Positions 1 through 9,699 of a DNA stretch of 64,000 nt are shown piece by piece (positions within the stretch are counted from its first letter, which is position 1; every line of letters begins with the position of its first letter). This DNA comes from Lactobacillus sp. (GTDB lineage Bacteria; Bacillota; Bacilli; Lactobacillales; Lactobacillaceae), in NCBI GenBank assembly GCA_030455605.1, contig JAKDPD010000002.1, forward strand, positions 1-64,000, written 5' to 3'. Position numbers and translations under genes: made by a program. Below the pieces are notes generated by a model. It had not been told where the DNA came from. It worked only from the letters and a program-made list of their open reading frames with translations, and did not search any database.

Positions 1-5
1 GTTTA

Positions 6-734
6 GTGTATATTGCCCCGTTTTTCCAGAAAGTTCGCAAAGTCTCGTTAGCATTGCAACCTTTAGAGATTAACAAGTATTCAATTATTACTAAAGATAA
101 TGCTGAAATCACGACGAGTTTAACTTTAAATTATCAAGTGACAGATTCGTTTAAGTACTTCTACAATAATACCGATTCGATTGAATCCATGGTGCAATTA
201 ATTCGGGGTCATTTACGTGATATTATTGGCCGGATGGAGTTGAATGAAGCCTTAGGTTCAACCAGCAAGATTAATACGCAACTGGCAGCAGCAATTGGTG
301 ATTTAACGGATGTCTATGGTATTCGGGTCATCCGGGTGAACGTTGATGAATTGTTGCCAAGTGCTGAGATCCAGCGGGCCATGGACAAGCAATTAACGGC
401 TGACCGGGAAAAGACAGCCACCATTGCCAAGGCTGAAGGGGAAGCACGTCATATTGAATTGACAACCAAGGCTAAGAATGAAGCATTGGTCAAGACGGCA
501 AAAGCCGAAGCGGAGGCAGTGCGCCTGCAAGCCGATGCTGAAAATTATCGGATTACTAAATTGCAAGCCGCCTTAGCAGATGCAGGTGATAACTACTTCA
601 AGGATCAGAGTATTAGTAGCTTCAATCACCTGGCTGATGGCCAAAATAATTTAGTGGTCACGAGTAAACAAGATATTACTGATTTGTCGGCTATTCCAGT
701 TGCTAAAAAACTCTGGGACCAAGCAGATAATTAA
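6..734 (+). CDS. SPFH/band 7 (prohibitin/stomatin-like) membrane protease subunit, 5' end probably truncated by the window edge
   Basis: SPFH-type sequence (EITTSLTLNYQVTD...VNVDELLPSAEIQRAMDKQLTADREKTATIAKAEGEA); no N-terminal TM segment in the visible part. Confidence 0.8.
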   Translation: MYIAPFFQKVRKVSLALQPLEINKYSIITKDNAEITTSLTLNYQVTDSFKYFYNNTDSIESMVQLIRGHLRDIIGRMELNEALGSTSKINTQLAAAIGDLTDVYGIRVIRVNVDELLPSAEIQRAMDKQLTADREKTATIAKAEGEARHIELTTKAKNEALVKTAKAEAEAVRLQADAENYRITKLQAALADAGDNYFKDQSISSFNHLADGQNNLVVTSKQDITDLSAIPVAKKLWDQADN

Positions 735-742
735 ATTAGAGT

Positions 743-769
743 AAGCTTCGCTAATGGCGAGGCTTTTTT
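743..769 (+). terminator. Rho-independent terminator after SPFH gene
   Basis: aagcttcgc-taatg-gcgaggctt followed by T run. Confidence 0.7.
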
Positions 770-787
770 GTTTAGAAAAAGGACAAT

Positions 788-825
788 AAAAAAAGACCAG
801 TTTATTATAAACTGGTCTTTTTTTG
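788..825. terminator. Bidirectional terminator
   Basis: Perfect inverted repeat aaaaaagaccagttta/taaactggtctttttt, A and T tracts on both sides; lies downstream of the minus-strand tRNA. Confidence 0.8.
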
Positions 826-883
826 ATGCTCTGAATGTATGCGTACATTTTTAGCTAAAATACTGATAAATCAACATTCTATA

Positions 884-967
884 TGCCCGCTAAAGGATTC
901 GAACCTTCACTCTGTCACCAGAACAGCGACCTGAACGCTGCGCGTCTGCCAGTTCCGCCAAGCGGGC
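884..967 (-). tRNA. tRNA-Leu(CAG)
   Basis: Minus strand gcccgcttggcggaactggcagacgc...cagcgTTCAGGTcgctg...ggttcgaatcctttagcgggca; 7-bp acceptor stem, long variable arm, anticodon CAG; CCA not encoded. Confidence 0.93.
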
Positions 968-1079
968 AATTGTGACAAACTTAATCTCTTGTTACAACAT
1001 TACCTATGATACCAAATTTTTGGTAGAATGTATGCATGAAATAACTTTTTTTGAATAATTTGGGAGAGGATTATAAAAA

Positions 1080-2351
1080 GTGAGAAAACTAAAAAAACTC
1101 ATCATCAGTGGCTTATCGCTGTTAGCTTTCGCTTTGGTTACGACTGGCACCCCGGTTTCTGCTAGTAGCCAACCGGATGTGCAAGCTGATCAGCTAAATT
1201 TAAAGGTCAAGTCGGCGATGGCAATTGATGCACAGACAGGGCAAGTTTTATATGCTAAAAATGCCGGCAAGGTGATGCCAATTGCATCGATGACTAAACT
1301 GGTAACGGTCTATTTGACCTTGGCTGCCTTAAAACGAGGCGCCATTAATTGGCAAACCAAAGTCCGTGCCACTAAGGCAATTGCTAAGGTTGCTAATAAT
1401 GCTGATTATTCCAATGTTCCGTTGCAAGCAGGACATGCTTATACGATTAAACAGTTGTATCAGGCAACTTTAATTGCTTCCGCTAATGGCGCTGCGATGT
1501 GTTTAGCCAATGCGGTTGCTGGAAATCAAGTGGCATTTGTGAAACAAATGCGTGCCCTCGTTAAACACTGGGGACTAAGCGATGCCAAAATTTATACTGT
1601 TAATGGCTTACCTAATGGTAATTTAGGTAGCAATGCCTATCCCGGTGTCAGCCGCAAAGCGGAGAATGAGATGTCTGCAAGTGATATGGCAACGATTGCT
1701 ACTAAATTACTGCATCATTTTCCTGTCGTCCTTGAGACGACCCGCATCGCTAAAATGGGCTTTGTTGACGGGCATACGACTACACCAATGGCTAATTGGA
1801 ATTGGATGCTAAAAGGGCTCTCACAATACGATAACCGTTATCCGCTAGATGGCTTAAAGACCGGGACGACCGATGCAGCGGGTGCCTGTTTTGTTGGTAC
1901 CTTAGCACGTGGTGGTAGCCGGATTATTACCGTGGTAATGGGTGCGAAGCACGTTACTAGTAGTGATCCATCTCGGTTTGTCCAGACGAAGCATTTATTG
2001 CAGTATCTGTTTACCCATTACCGTGCAGTAGTCATTCCTAGCGGCCAACGACTCATTTCCTTGAAAGTGAAAGACGGTCATGAAAAGCGAGTTGCTACTG
2101 GTTTGACCAACCGGACAACCGTTTGGGATCCAGTCGATGGTAAGAAGTTAACAGCACATCTGACGACTTCAGAAGTGCCTGCACCACTCAAACGTGGTCA
2201 AGTCGCCACTACGGTGCAGTTTAAGTCAGGTAAAACTGTCTTGACGGGCTTGAATCGCCCTGCTGGGATGCGAATCCCAGTGGCACCACTGGCGTCAGTT
2301 TCTGAAGTTAATATTTTTGTGAAGTTTTGGCGCTTCATCTTTGGGGGATAA
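1080..2351 (+). CDS. dacA: D-alanyl-D-alanine carboxypeptidase (PBP5-type, peptidase S11)
   Basis: Signal peptide, SxxK motif (ASMTKLVTV), SAN motif (IASANGAAM), KTG motif (LDGLKTGTTDAAG); GTG start. Confidence 0.9.
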   Translation: MRKLKKLIISGLSLLAFALVTTGTPVSASSQPDVQADQLNLKVKSAMAIDAQTGQVLYAKNAGKVMPIASMTKLVTVYLTLAALKRGAINWQTKVRATKAIAKVANNADYSNVPLQAGHAYTIKQLYQATLIASANGAAMCLANAVAGNQVAFVKQMRALVKHWGLSDAKIYTVNGLPNGNLGSNAYPGVSRKAENEMSASDMATIATKLLHHFPVVLETTRIAKMGFVDGHTTTPMANWNWMLKGLSQYDNRYPLDGLKTGTTDAAGACFVGTLARGGSRIITVVMGAKHVTSSDPSRFVQTKHLLQYLFTHYRAVVIPSGQRLISLKVKDGHEKRVATGLTNRTTVWDPVDGKKLTAHLTTSEVPAPLKRGQVATTVQFKSGKTVLTGLNRPAGMRIPVAPLASVSEVNIFVKFWRFIFGG

Positions 2352-2353
2352 TC

Positions 2354-3205
2354 ATGACTCGCATTAGCTCAGCTATTTTGAATGATGTGATTGTGCCGCG
2401 TCCGTCCGATTCACACAAAGGTGATTTTGGTCGGGTACTCCTAATTGGCGGTTCTGAACAGTATGGTGGTGCCATTATCATGGCGACTGAGGCCGCTGTT
2501 AATGCTGGGGCAGGGCTTACCTGTACGGTTACTCATTCAATTAATCTGACGGCTTTGCACGCTCGTGTTCCAGAAGCGATGTTTTTAGATTTAAGAGATC
2601 GCCAATTGGCACAAATGATTAGTCAGGTTGATGTCGTTGTCTGTGGTCCAGGGCTGGGGATGAATCAGTTAGCCCAGCAAGTTCTGCTAATGGTCAAAGC
2701 ACAGGTGACGGCAGCGCAAACCTTAGTCCTCGACGCGAGTGCCCTAGATTTAATTGCCCGTGATCCGAAATTGCTACCCACTAATGCTGGTAAAATTATT
2801 TTGACACCACATCAGATGGAATGGCAATGGTTGAGTCAACTTAGAATTCCTTTCCAAACTGATGCTGCTAGTATAGTCGCGCTAAAGACGCTCTTTCCAG
2901 CTGGCAATGGGATTCTCATTTTGAAGTCTCATCGCACGAAGGTGATGACTTGCCAAGGGGAAGTTTTTGAAAACCCAGTTGGCAATGCTGCAATGGCAAC
3001 TGGTGGCATGGGAGATATTTTGGCCGGTATTTTAGGTGCCTTCATTGGTCAATTCGGTGCTAGTTTAAAGACGATTTTAGCGGCGGTCTACCTCCACTCA
3101 CTGGCTGGTGATCGGTTAGCTAAAGAATCCTATGTCGTACGCCCAACCACGCTTGTTGCTTCTTTACCACATTTAATGAAACAATTTTGCCAATCGCCAA
3201 ATTAA
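2354..3205 (+). CDS. nnrD: ADP-dependent NAD(P)H-hydrate dehydratase
   Basis: Carbohydrate kinase-like family motifs (GDFGRVLLIGGSEQYGGA, NPVGNAAMATGGMGDILAGILGA); ATG at 2354 preferred over the track start at 2327. Confidence 0.87.
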   Translation: MTRISSAILNDVIVPRPSDSHKGDFGRVLLIGGSEQYGGAIIMATEAAVNAGAGLTCTVTHSINLTALHARVPEAMFLDLRDRQLAQMISQVDVVVCGPGLGMNQLAQQVLLMVKAQVTAAQTLVLDASALDLIARDPKLLPTNAGKIILTPHQMEWQWLSQLRIPFQTDAASIVALKTLFPAGNGILILKSHRTKVMTCQGEVFENPVGNAAMATGGMGDILAGILGAFIGQFGASLKTILAAVYLHSLAGDRLAKESYVVRPTTLVASLPHLMKQFCQSPN

Positions 3206-3245
3206 GTCAACTCGGCATTTTGCTTGTGTTTTAAGAAATCTTAGC

Positions 3246-3251
3246 TATAAT
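3246..3251 (+). promoter_or_regulatory. Putative -10 box of argS T-box transcript
   Basis: TATAAT, with ttgtgt 16 nt upstream as weak -35. Confidence 0.5.
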
Positions 3252-3257
3252 TAACTG

Positions 3258-3443
3258 AGACAAGCTAGTAGTAGTAGTGTGACAATTCTGGAACAGCGAG
3301 TCTGTCGTGGTGTGAGACAGACAGAGAATCACATGGAGGCGTGATTAGCTTTTAAATATTGTTAAATAGAGTGGATGACACACATCAATTAGAGTGGTAC
3401 CGCGGGATAAGCTCGTCTCTTTCGTTAGAAAGAGGCGTTTTTG
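3258..3443 (+). promoter_or_regulatory. T-box leader upstream of argS
   Basis: T-box core agagtggtaccgcggg at 3391, then terminator hairpin cgtctctttc/gaaagaggcg + T run; followed by argS. Confidence 0.9.
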
Positions 3444-3459
3444 ATTGAAAGGAAAATCA

Positions 3460-5142
3460 ATGAACTTTAAAGAAGAAGTGATTGCGTTATTGCAAGCGCA
3501 TGTCGATTTACCAGTGGCACAGTTGCGTGATTTAATCGAACGACCAAAGAATGCCAAAATGGGAGACTACGCTTTCCCTACTTTTGTCTTAGCTAAGCAA
3601 TTGCACAAAAGCCCAGTGCTTATTGCTAAGGAAATTGCGCCGAAATTAGTGAGCCCGGTGTTTGCAAATATTACTGCGGTTGGCCCCTATGTTAATTTCG
3701 CCATTAATCATGCAGTATTAACAGCTGATACTTTGAAGCAAGTATTGCAGCTGCAAGCTCATTACGGTGATCAGACTTTAGGGCATGGCAATATTCCAAT
3801 TGATATGTCGAGTCCGAATATTGCTAAGCCAATGTCAATGGGGCATTTGCGCTCTACGGTTATTGGTAATTCGCTGGCTAAAGTATTGGCTAAAGTGGGC
3901 TATCACCCGATTAAAATCAATTATCTAGGCGATTATGGCACCCAATTTGGTAAGTTGATTGCGGCATATAAACATTGGGGCAATGAAGCTGATGTCAAAC
4001 AAGACCCAATCATGAACTTGTTCCATTATTACGTGAAATTTCATCAAGAGGCTGAAAAGCATCCTGAACTAGAGGACGAAGGCCGGTTGTGGTTCAAGAA
4101 ATTGGAACAGGGTGATGCTGAAGCAACTCGCTTATGGACCTGGTTCCGGGCCGTTTCTCTAGAAGACTTTAAACGAATTTATTACGAATTAGATGTTGAT
4201 TTTGATTCTTATAATGGTGAAGCTTTCTTTAACGATAAGATGGCGAGTGTTATTACCGAATTAAAAGATAAAGGGTTGCTCCATGAGTCGCAAGGCGCAC
4301 AAGTGGTTGACATGGGACCAGATCAAAACCCAGCGCTAATTGTTAAGTCAGATGGGACGTCAATCTATCTCACTCGGGATTTAGCAGCTGCTAAATGGCG
4401 GATGCAGCATTATGACTTTGTGAAGATGCTCTATGTTGTCGGAAATGAGCAAGGCGAGCATTTCGTGCAATTGAAGGCCGTCCTTAAAAAGATGGGCTAT
4501 GATTGGTCAGATAATATTCATCATGTTCCGTTTGGTCTGATTACTCAGGGCGGTAAAAAGTTATCAACGCGTAAGGGCAACGTGGTCTTTTTGGATCAAG
4601 TCCTTCACGACGCAGTCGACTTAGCGTTAAACCAAATTGAACATAAGAATCCTGATTTAGCAGGCAAAGCTCAAGTGGCACACGACGTTGGTGTAGGTGC
4701 CGTAATCTTCCATGATTTAAAGAATGATCGATTAGACAATTTTGATTTTGACCTTAAAGAAGTCGTTCGGTTTGAGGGTGATACTGGTCCGTATGTGCAA
4801 TATACCAATGCACGTGCTCAAAGTGTGCTACGCAAGGCCGAGCAATTGACAACTGCTTCAGCGACTGATTATCAATTAACTGATGAATGGTCATTCCAAG
4901 TTGCTAAGGACCTGGCTGATTTTCCACAAGTGATTGTGCGCGCCAGCGAGAAGTTTGAACCATCTATCGTGGCGAAATTTGCTTTGAATTTAGCTAAGAA
5001 GTTTAACAAGTATTATGCTAATGTGAAAATTTTAACGGATGATACCGAATTACCAGCAAGATTAGCGCTCGTCAAGGCAAGCTCCTTAGTACTTAATGAA
5101 GCATTGCGGCTTTTAGGCGTTAAGGCACCAAAAGAAATGTAA
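3460..5142 (+). CDS. argS: Arginyl-tRNA synthetase
   Basis: Class I aaRS motifs (SSPNIAKPMSMGHLRSTVIGNSLAK; KLSTRKGNVV); ATG at 3460 preferred over the track start at 3445. Confidence 0.95.
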   Translation: MNFKEEVIALLQAHVDLPVAQLRDLIERPKNAKMGDYAFPTFVLAKQLHKSPVLIAKEIAPKLVSPVFANITAVGPYVNFAINHAVLTADTLKQVLQLQAHYGDQTLGHGNIPIDMSSPNIAKPMSMGHLRSTVIGNSLAKVLAKVGYHPIKINYLGDYGTQFGKLIAAYKHWGNEADVKQDPIMNLFHYYVKFHQEAEKHPELEDEGRLWFKKLEQGDAEATRLWTWFRAVSLEDFKRIYYELDVDFDSYNGEAFFNDKMASVITELKDKGLLHESQGAQVVDMGPDQNPALIVKSDGTSIYLTRDLAAAKWRMQHYDFVKMLYVVGNEQGEHFVQLKAVLKKMGYDWSDNIHHVPFGLITQGGKKLSTRKGNVVFLDQVLHDAVDLALNQIEHKNPDLAGKAQVAHDVGVGAVIFHDLKNDRLDNFDFDLKEVVRFEGDTGPYVQYTNARAQSVLRKAEQLTTASATDYQLTDEWSFQVAKDLADFPQVIVRASEKFEPSIVAKFALNLAKKFNKYYANVKILTDDTELPARLALVKASSLVLNEALRLLGVKAPKEM

Positions 5143-5190
5143 CAAAAGTTACAAAGAAGATTATTTAGCGTTTTCATTTAAAGCAAAAGA

Positions 5191-5219
5191 TTGCTCAAAC
5201 TATTCTGTAAGGGTACAAT
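5191..5219 (+). promoter_or_regulatory. Promoter of fba
   Basis: TTGCTC - 17 nt - TACAAT. Confidence 0.6.
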
Positions 5220-5249
5220 TAACTTGTAAGTTTTTCAGGAGGTATTTTA

Positions 5250-6167
5250 ATGGCTTATTTTGACAATGGTAATGAAATTTTCAAGCAAGCTCGTCGTAAT
5301 CACTACGCCGTAGGTGCTTATAACACTAACAACTTGGAATGGACTAAGGCACTTTTGCAAGCAGCAGAAGAAACTAGAACGCCTTTACTTATCCAAGCCT
5401 CAACTGGTGCTGGCAAGTACATGGGTGGTTATAAGGTAATCAAGGACTTGACTGCTGATTTAATGGATTCAATGGACATCTCAGTCCCAGTTATTTTGAA
5501 CTTGGACCACGGTGACTACGATTCGGCAGTTGAGTGTATTAAGTTAGGCTTTTCAAGCGTTATGTTTGATGGTCATAACTTACCAACTGATGAGAACTTA
5601 GCTAAAACTAGAGAAATCATCAAGTTGGCTCATGAACGTGGTATTTCAGTTGAAGCTGAAATTGGTAAAATTGGTGAAAACCAAGGTGCCGATGGTGGTG
5701 AACTTGCATCTGTTGCAGATGCAAAGCTGTTCGTTGCTGCTGGTGTTGACAAGTTGGCTTGTGGGATTGGTAATATCCACGGTGTCTACCCAGAAGGCTG
5801 GAAGGGCTTAAACTTCGAACGTCTGCAAGAAATTGCTACTGCCGTTCCTGATGTTCCATTAGTTTTACATGGTGGTTCAGGCATTCCTCGTGAACAAGTT
5901 GAAAAGGCTATTTCATTGGGGATTGCTAAGATTAACATTAATACTGAATTCCAATTAGCTTTCCAATCAGCTACTCGTAAGTACTTCGAAGCTGGTAAGG
6001 ATCAAGATAAGGCTCACAAGGGCTATGACCCACGTAAGTTGTTATTGCCAGGTACTGAAGCAATTTCAGATGCCATGAAGGAAATGATTTCTTGGATGGG
6101 TACCCCATCAATTGACAGCAAGGTGAAGTCAGCTGGTTTTGATAGAGCTTCATTAAACGAAGAATAA
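5250..6167 (+). CDS. fba: Class II fructose-1,6-bisphosphate aldolase
   Basis: Motifs NLDHGDYDSAVECIKLGFSSVMFDGH, EAEIGKIGE, LVLHGGSGIP, ININTEFQLAF. Confidence 0.95.
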   Translation: MAYFDNGNEIFKQARRNHYAVGAYNTNNLEWTKALLQAAEETRTPLLIQASTGAGKYMGGYKVIKDLTADLMDSMDISVPVILNLDHGDYDSAVECIKLGFSSVMFDGHNLPTDENLAKTREIIKLAHERGISVEAEIGKIGENQGADGGELASVADAKLFVAAGVDKLACGIGNIHGVYPEGWKGLNFERLQEIATAVPDVPLVLHGGSGIPREQVEKAISLGIAKININTEFQLAFQSATRKYFEAGKDQDKAHKGYDPRKLLLPGTEAISDAMKEMISWMGTPSIDSKVKSAGFDRASLNEE

Positions 6168-6191
6168 TCATTGATTAATCTAGTCAATTAT

Positions 6192-6224
6192 AAAAACACG
6201 TCTAACTAAGTTAGACGTGTTTTT
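6192..6224. terminator. Terminator between convergent fba and pseudouridine synthase
   Basis: aaaaacacgtctaac-taa-gttagacgtgttttt. Confidence 0.85.
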
Positions 6225-6232
6225 ACGTATTG

Positions 6233-7093
6233 TTAAGTTTGCCTAGCAGGCAACTGAATGACTAATTGTTCAAAGCTGAAAGGTTTGATAAAAGACATCC
6301 GGGTTGCGAGTAGTTTCAAGCGTTGTCCTGACCGGTAATCTGGATTGTACAAGGGATCACCAATAATTGGACAACCAATTGCTGCTAAGTGAACTCGAAT
6401 TTGATGAGTTCTACCAGTTCGAAGGACCATTGTCAGCATGGCTTCGTTACCAGAGGTTTTCAGCAGTTGATAATGAGTACTGGCTGCAGCACCATCTGGG
6501 CGGGTCATGCGCTTACGACGGTCTTGCGGGTCACGTCCAATTGGTAAATTAATCCAGCCGGATTTTTCTGGGAGTTGTTTTTTTGCGACTATGGCAAGAT
6601 AATCTCTGCTAAAGGTTTTCTGGCTTAGCTGGCGATTGAGAATTGGAACTACTGCCGGATTTTTGGCTACGAGTAGCAGCCCGCTGGTTAGCATATCGAT
6701 CCGATGTACGACGTATGGACTATAGCCAAGATAAGTGCAACAATCATTTAGAGCAGTCTGGTGTTCATAGAGATTCGGGTGTGTTTTTTGGCCAGCCGGT
6801 TTATTAATCACTAACACATTGGCATCTTCGTAGACGATTTGTGGTAATTTTCCACTAGCTGGATAATTTTGTTGATCACTGTCAACGTGATTAAGCTGCA
6901 ACGTGACTTGCTCACCCGGAACGATTAACTCGTTGAAATGTCGATACTTGCCGTTTACCTTAATTGCTTGTTCAATCCGCAAATAATGGCGCCACTTACG
7001 AGGTATTAATAGCTGTCGTAATAAGTCTGATACCTTTACTGGAGCTAAGCGTACTGGGTAAATAAAATGAGTTTTAAATTGACTGCTGTGCAT
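6233..7093 (-). CDS. RluA/RluD-family pseudouridine synthase
   Basis: YVVHRIDMLTSGLLLVAKN catalytic motif, GRTHQIRVHLAAIGCPIIGDPLY. Confidence 0.9.
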   Translation of the reverse strand: MHSSQFKTHFIYPVRLAPVKVSDLLRQLLIPRKWRHYLRIEQAIKVNGKYRHFNELIVPGEQVTLQLNHVDSDQQNYPASGKLPQIVYEDANVLVINKPAGQKTHPNLYEHQTALNDCCTYLGYSPYVVHRIDMLTSGLLLVAKNPAVVPILNRQLSQKTFSRDYLAIVAKKQLPEKSGWINLPIGRDPQDRRKRMTRPDGAAASTHYQLLKTSGNEAMLTMVLRTGRTHQIRVHLAAIGCPIIGDPLYNPDYRSGQRLKLLATRMSFIKPFSFEQLVIQLPARQT

Positions 7094-7275
7094 GTGATTT
7101 CCTTTTTCTAGTGTTGGTGGTCTACTTCCACAGTGTTTCTAGTTTACCATCTTTTAGCGGGCAACTAGTGAATGTCGTAAAACGCTATCTGCTAAATATT
7201 TCTTAAATCAAGTTCGATGCTCAGCCTAGTTTTTGAGTTTATGTTAGAATTGGCTTATTCAAAAAGGAGCATTAT

Positions 7276-9324
7276 ATGCACACAACTCAACCACGGGGTA
7301 GGTTTAAGCAAGTTTTTAAGCGTGTTAATCAACATGTTTTTATCGGCCGTTGGCTTATCTTACTTACCGCAGTTTTGATACTCGTTACTTGTACCTATTA
7401 TACGTTTAAAGTTAAAACTTCAAATATTAGTAATTTAAAGGCATCACTGTCAACAACGACCACGGTCTATGATGCAGCAGGTAAAAAAGCTGGTTCACTT
7501 TACGCACAGAAAGGGAGTTATGTTGGTTATGCACATATTTCTCCTAATATTAAGCACGCAGTCGTTGCTACTGAAGACCGAACTTTTTGGACTAATGGTG
7601 GATTTAGTCTAAAAGGGATGGCACGTGCTGGGGTTAATTTGATCCTACATCATGGTGAAATTACCGGTGGTGGTTCGACTTTGACCCAGCAACTAGCTAA
7701 GAATTCACTCTTAACTCAGCAACAAACTTATTCGCGTAAATTGGAAGAATTATTTTTTGCGATTGAATTAAATCATGTTTATAGTAAAAAAGATATTCTT
7801 ACCATGTATTTGAATAACGCCTATTTTGGTAATGGGGTTTGGGGCGTACAAGATGCGAGTCGCCGTTACTTTGGGAAAAATGCCAGTCAGCTTAGCGTCG
7901 GCGAAGCTGCCACATTAGCTGGAATGTTACGTAATCCGAGTTATTATAATCCGGTTGACCATATGGCAAATGCGCTATACCGTCGCAATACTGTATTGCA
8001 GTTAATGGCAGTGACCCATAAAATATCAGCCGGGACTGCCCGAACAGTTAGCCGACAAGGACTATTGCTAAACAATACTTATCGCGGGCAGAGGGGATAT
8101 AAATATCCTTACTTTTTTGATACGGTCATTGACGAAGCCATTCGCCGTTATGGCTTAACCGAAGAAGATGTGATGACTAAGGGGCTCAAGATTTATACGA
8201 CTTTGAATCAGTCGTATCAGACCCAGATGCAGAATTCTTTTGCCGATAGTACCAATTTCCCAGCTAATCCAACTGGAACGGCGCGCGCAAAGGGCGCTAG
8301 TGTTGCCATTGATCCTAAGACGGGGGCCATTAAGGGCGTCGTTGGTGGCAATGGCCGTCATGTTTTCCGTGGCTATAATCGGGCGATTCAAATGCGTCGT
8401 CAGCCTGGTAGCTCGATTAAGCCCCTAGCGGTTTATACCCCAGCTTTGGAGCATGGCTACCATTACGATTCCAAATTATCAGATCGGTTGCAAAAGTTTG
8501 GCAAGAATCATTATGAACCACGTAATGTCGATAATACTTATTCACCAACAGTTCCCATGTATTCAGCAGTTGCCTGGAGTAAAAATGTACCTGCAGTCTG
8601 GCTGCTAGATAAATTAGGTGTTGATCAAGGTGCTGCTTCACTCAAGAACTTTGGTATTTCTGTCCCGAAGCGAGATCAAAACTTGACCCTAGCACTTGGT
8701 GGACTTTCAAGTGGGGTATCACCATTGCAAATGGCAAGAGCCTATGCGGCCTTTGCAAATAAGGGCAATTTACCTAATCAGACTTATGCGATTACCAAGA
8801 TTACAGATGCTAGTGGTCGTGTGATTGCTCAGAACAATAATACGGGCAATCATAAGATTATTTCAGCTGCCACCGCCAAAGAGATGACGACAATGCTGTT
8901 AGGGGTCTTTACCAATGGGACCGCGCAAGCTGCGCAACCTAGTGTCTATGAAGTTGCTGGTAAAACAGGTTCAACGGAAGTCTCCTTTGCTTATGGGACA
9001 AAAGACCAATGGATTGTGGGTTATACACCAGATGTTGTGCTAGCCACTTGGGTAGGATTTGATAGCACCAATCGTCAAAATTATATGCAAGGGATTTCTG
9101 AGACGGGGATTACCAAGTTATATCAATCTGAGATGAATGGGCTATTACCCTACACTTCAGGGAATAAGTTCAACGTGAAGCCACCAGATCAACTATTACA
9201 GTCAAGTGGTGCCGGTTCAGATTGGACGGATCAAGTGAAACGTGGCTTTAAAAATATCCGTGGCCGTGTAGGCACGCAAATTAATCGATGGTATAATAAG
9301 CTTAAAGGTTATTTTGATAAGTGA
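7276..9324 (+). CDS. Class A penicillin-binding protein (PBP1A/2A type, glycosyltransferase + transpeptidase)
   Basis: EDRTFWTNGGFSLKGMARA, GGGSTLTQQLAKN, transpeptidase SxxK (QPGSSIKPLAVY), KTGSTE. Confidence 0.93.
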   Translation: MHTTQPRGRFKQVFKRVNQHVFIGRWLILLTAVLILVTCTYYTFKVKTSNISNLKASLSTTTTVYDAAGKKAGSLYAQKGSYVGYAHISPNIKHAVVATEDRTFWTNGGFSLKGMARAGVNLILHHGEITGGGSTLTQQLAKNSLLTQQQTYSRKLEELFFAIELNHVYSKKDILTMYLNNAYFGNGVWGVQDASRRYFGKNASQLSVGEAATLAGMLRNPSYYNPVDHMANALYRRNTVLQLMAVTHKISAGTARTVSRQGLLLNNTYRGQRGYKYPYFFDTVIDEAIRRYGLTEEDVMTKGLKIYTTLNQSYQTQMQNSFADSTNFPANPTGTARAKGASVAIDPKTGAIKGVVGGNGRHVFRGYNRAIQMRRQPGSSIKPLAVYTPALEHGYHYDSKLSDRLQKFGKNHYEPRNVDNTYSPTVPMYSAVAWSKNVPAVWLLDKLGVDQGAASLKNFGISVPKRDQNLTLALGGLSSGVSPLQMARAYAAFANKGNLPNQTYAITKITDASGRVIAQNNNTGNHKIISAATAKEMTTMLLGVFTNGTAQAAQPSVYEVAGKTGSTEVSFAYGTKDQWIVGYTPDVVLATWVGFDSTNRQNYMQGISETGITKLYQSEMNGLLPYTSGNKFNVKPPDQLLQSSGAGSDWTDQVKRGFKNIRGRVGTQINRWYNKLKGYFDK

Positions 9325-9341
9325 AAATTCGGAGGTAGACG

Positions 9342-9689
9342 ATGGTTAATATTTACGACTTAGCAAACCAAGTTGCTTCAGACTTAACACAAGTAGATCA
9401 ATTTGTCGCAGTTAAGGCGGCCATTGCCAAAGTTAAGGCTGATGATGCTAGTTATAAGCTTTACCACAGATTGAATGCGGTTCAAGTTAAGATTACTAGC
9501 GCAAGAGAACAAGGCAAAACTGTTTCCGAAGAAGACAGTAAAGCTTATGAAACGATTGCTGCAGAAGTGAAGCAAGATAAGAATATTTTGGCTTTACTGG
9601 ATGCAGAAGGTAGTATGTATCAGTTTGTAAATGAACTTCAGGGGATTATGCTTAAACCCATGAGAGACATATACAAAGTTTTAGGTTAA
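9342..9689 (+). CDS. YlbF/YmcA family protein
   Basis: Small helical protein (VNIYDLANQVASDLTQVDQFVAVKAAIAKVKADDASYKLYHRLNAVQ), size and context upstream of yhaO. Confidence 0.8.
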   Translation: MVNIYDLANQVASDLTQVDQFVAVKAAIAKVKADDASYKLYHRLNAVQVKITSAREQGKTVSEEDSKAYETIAAEVKQDKNILALLDAEGSMYQFVNELQGIMLKPMRDIYKVLG

Positions 9690-9699
9690 CGATTGACCA

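Noticed and set aside
651-848. Minus-strand 65-aa ORF
   Set aside because: Overlaps SPFH gene end and two terminators; no coding signature.
3345-3557. Minus-strand 70-aa ORF
   Set aside because: Lies antisense to the argS T-box and the start of argS; no recognisable domain.
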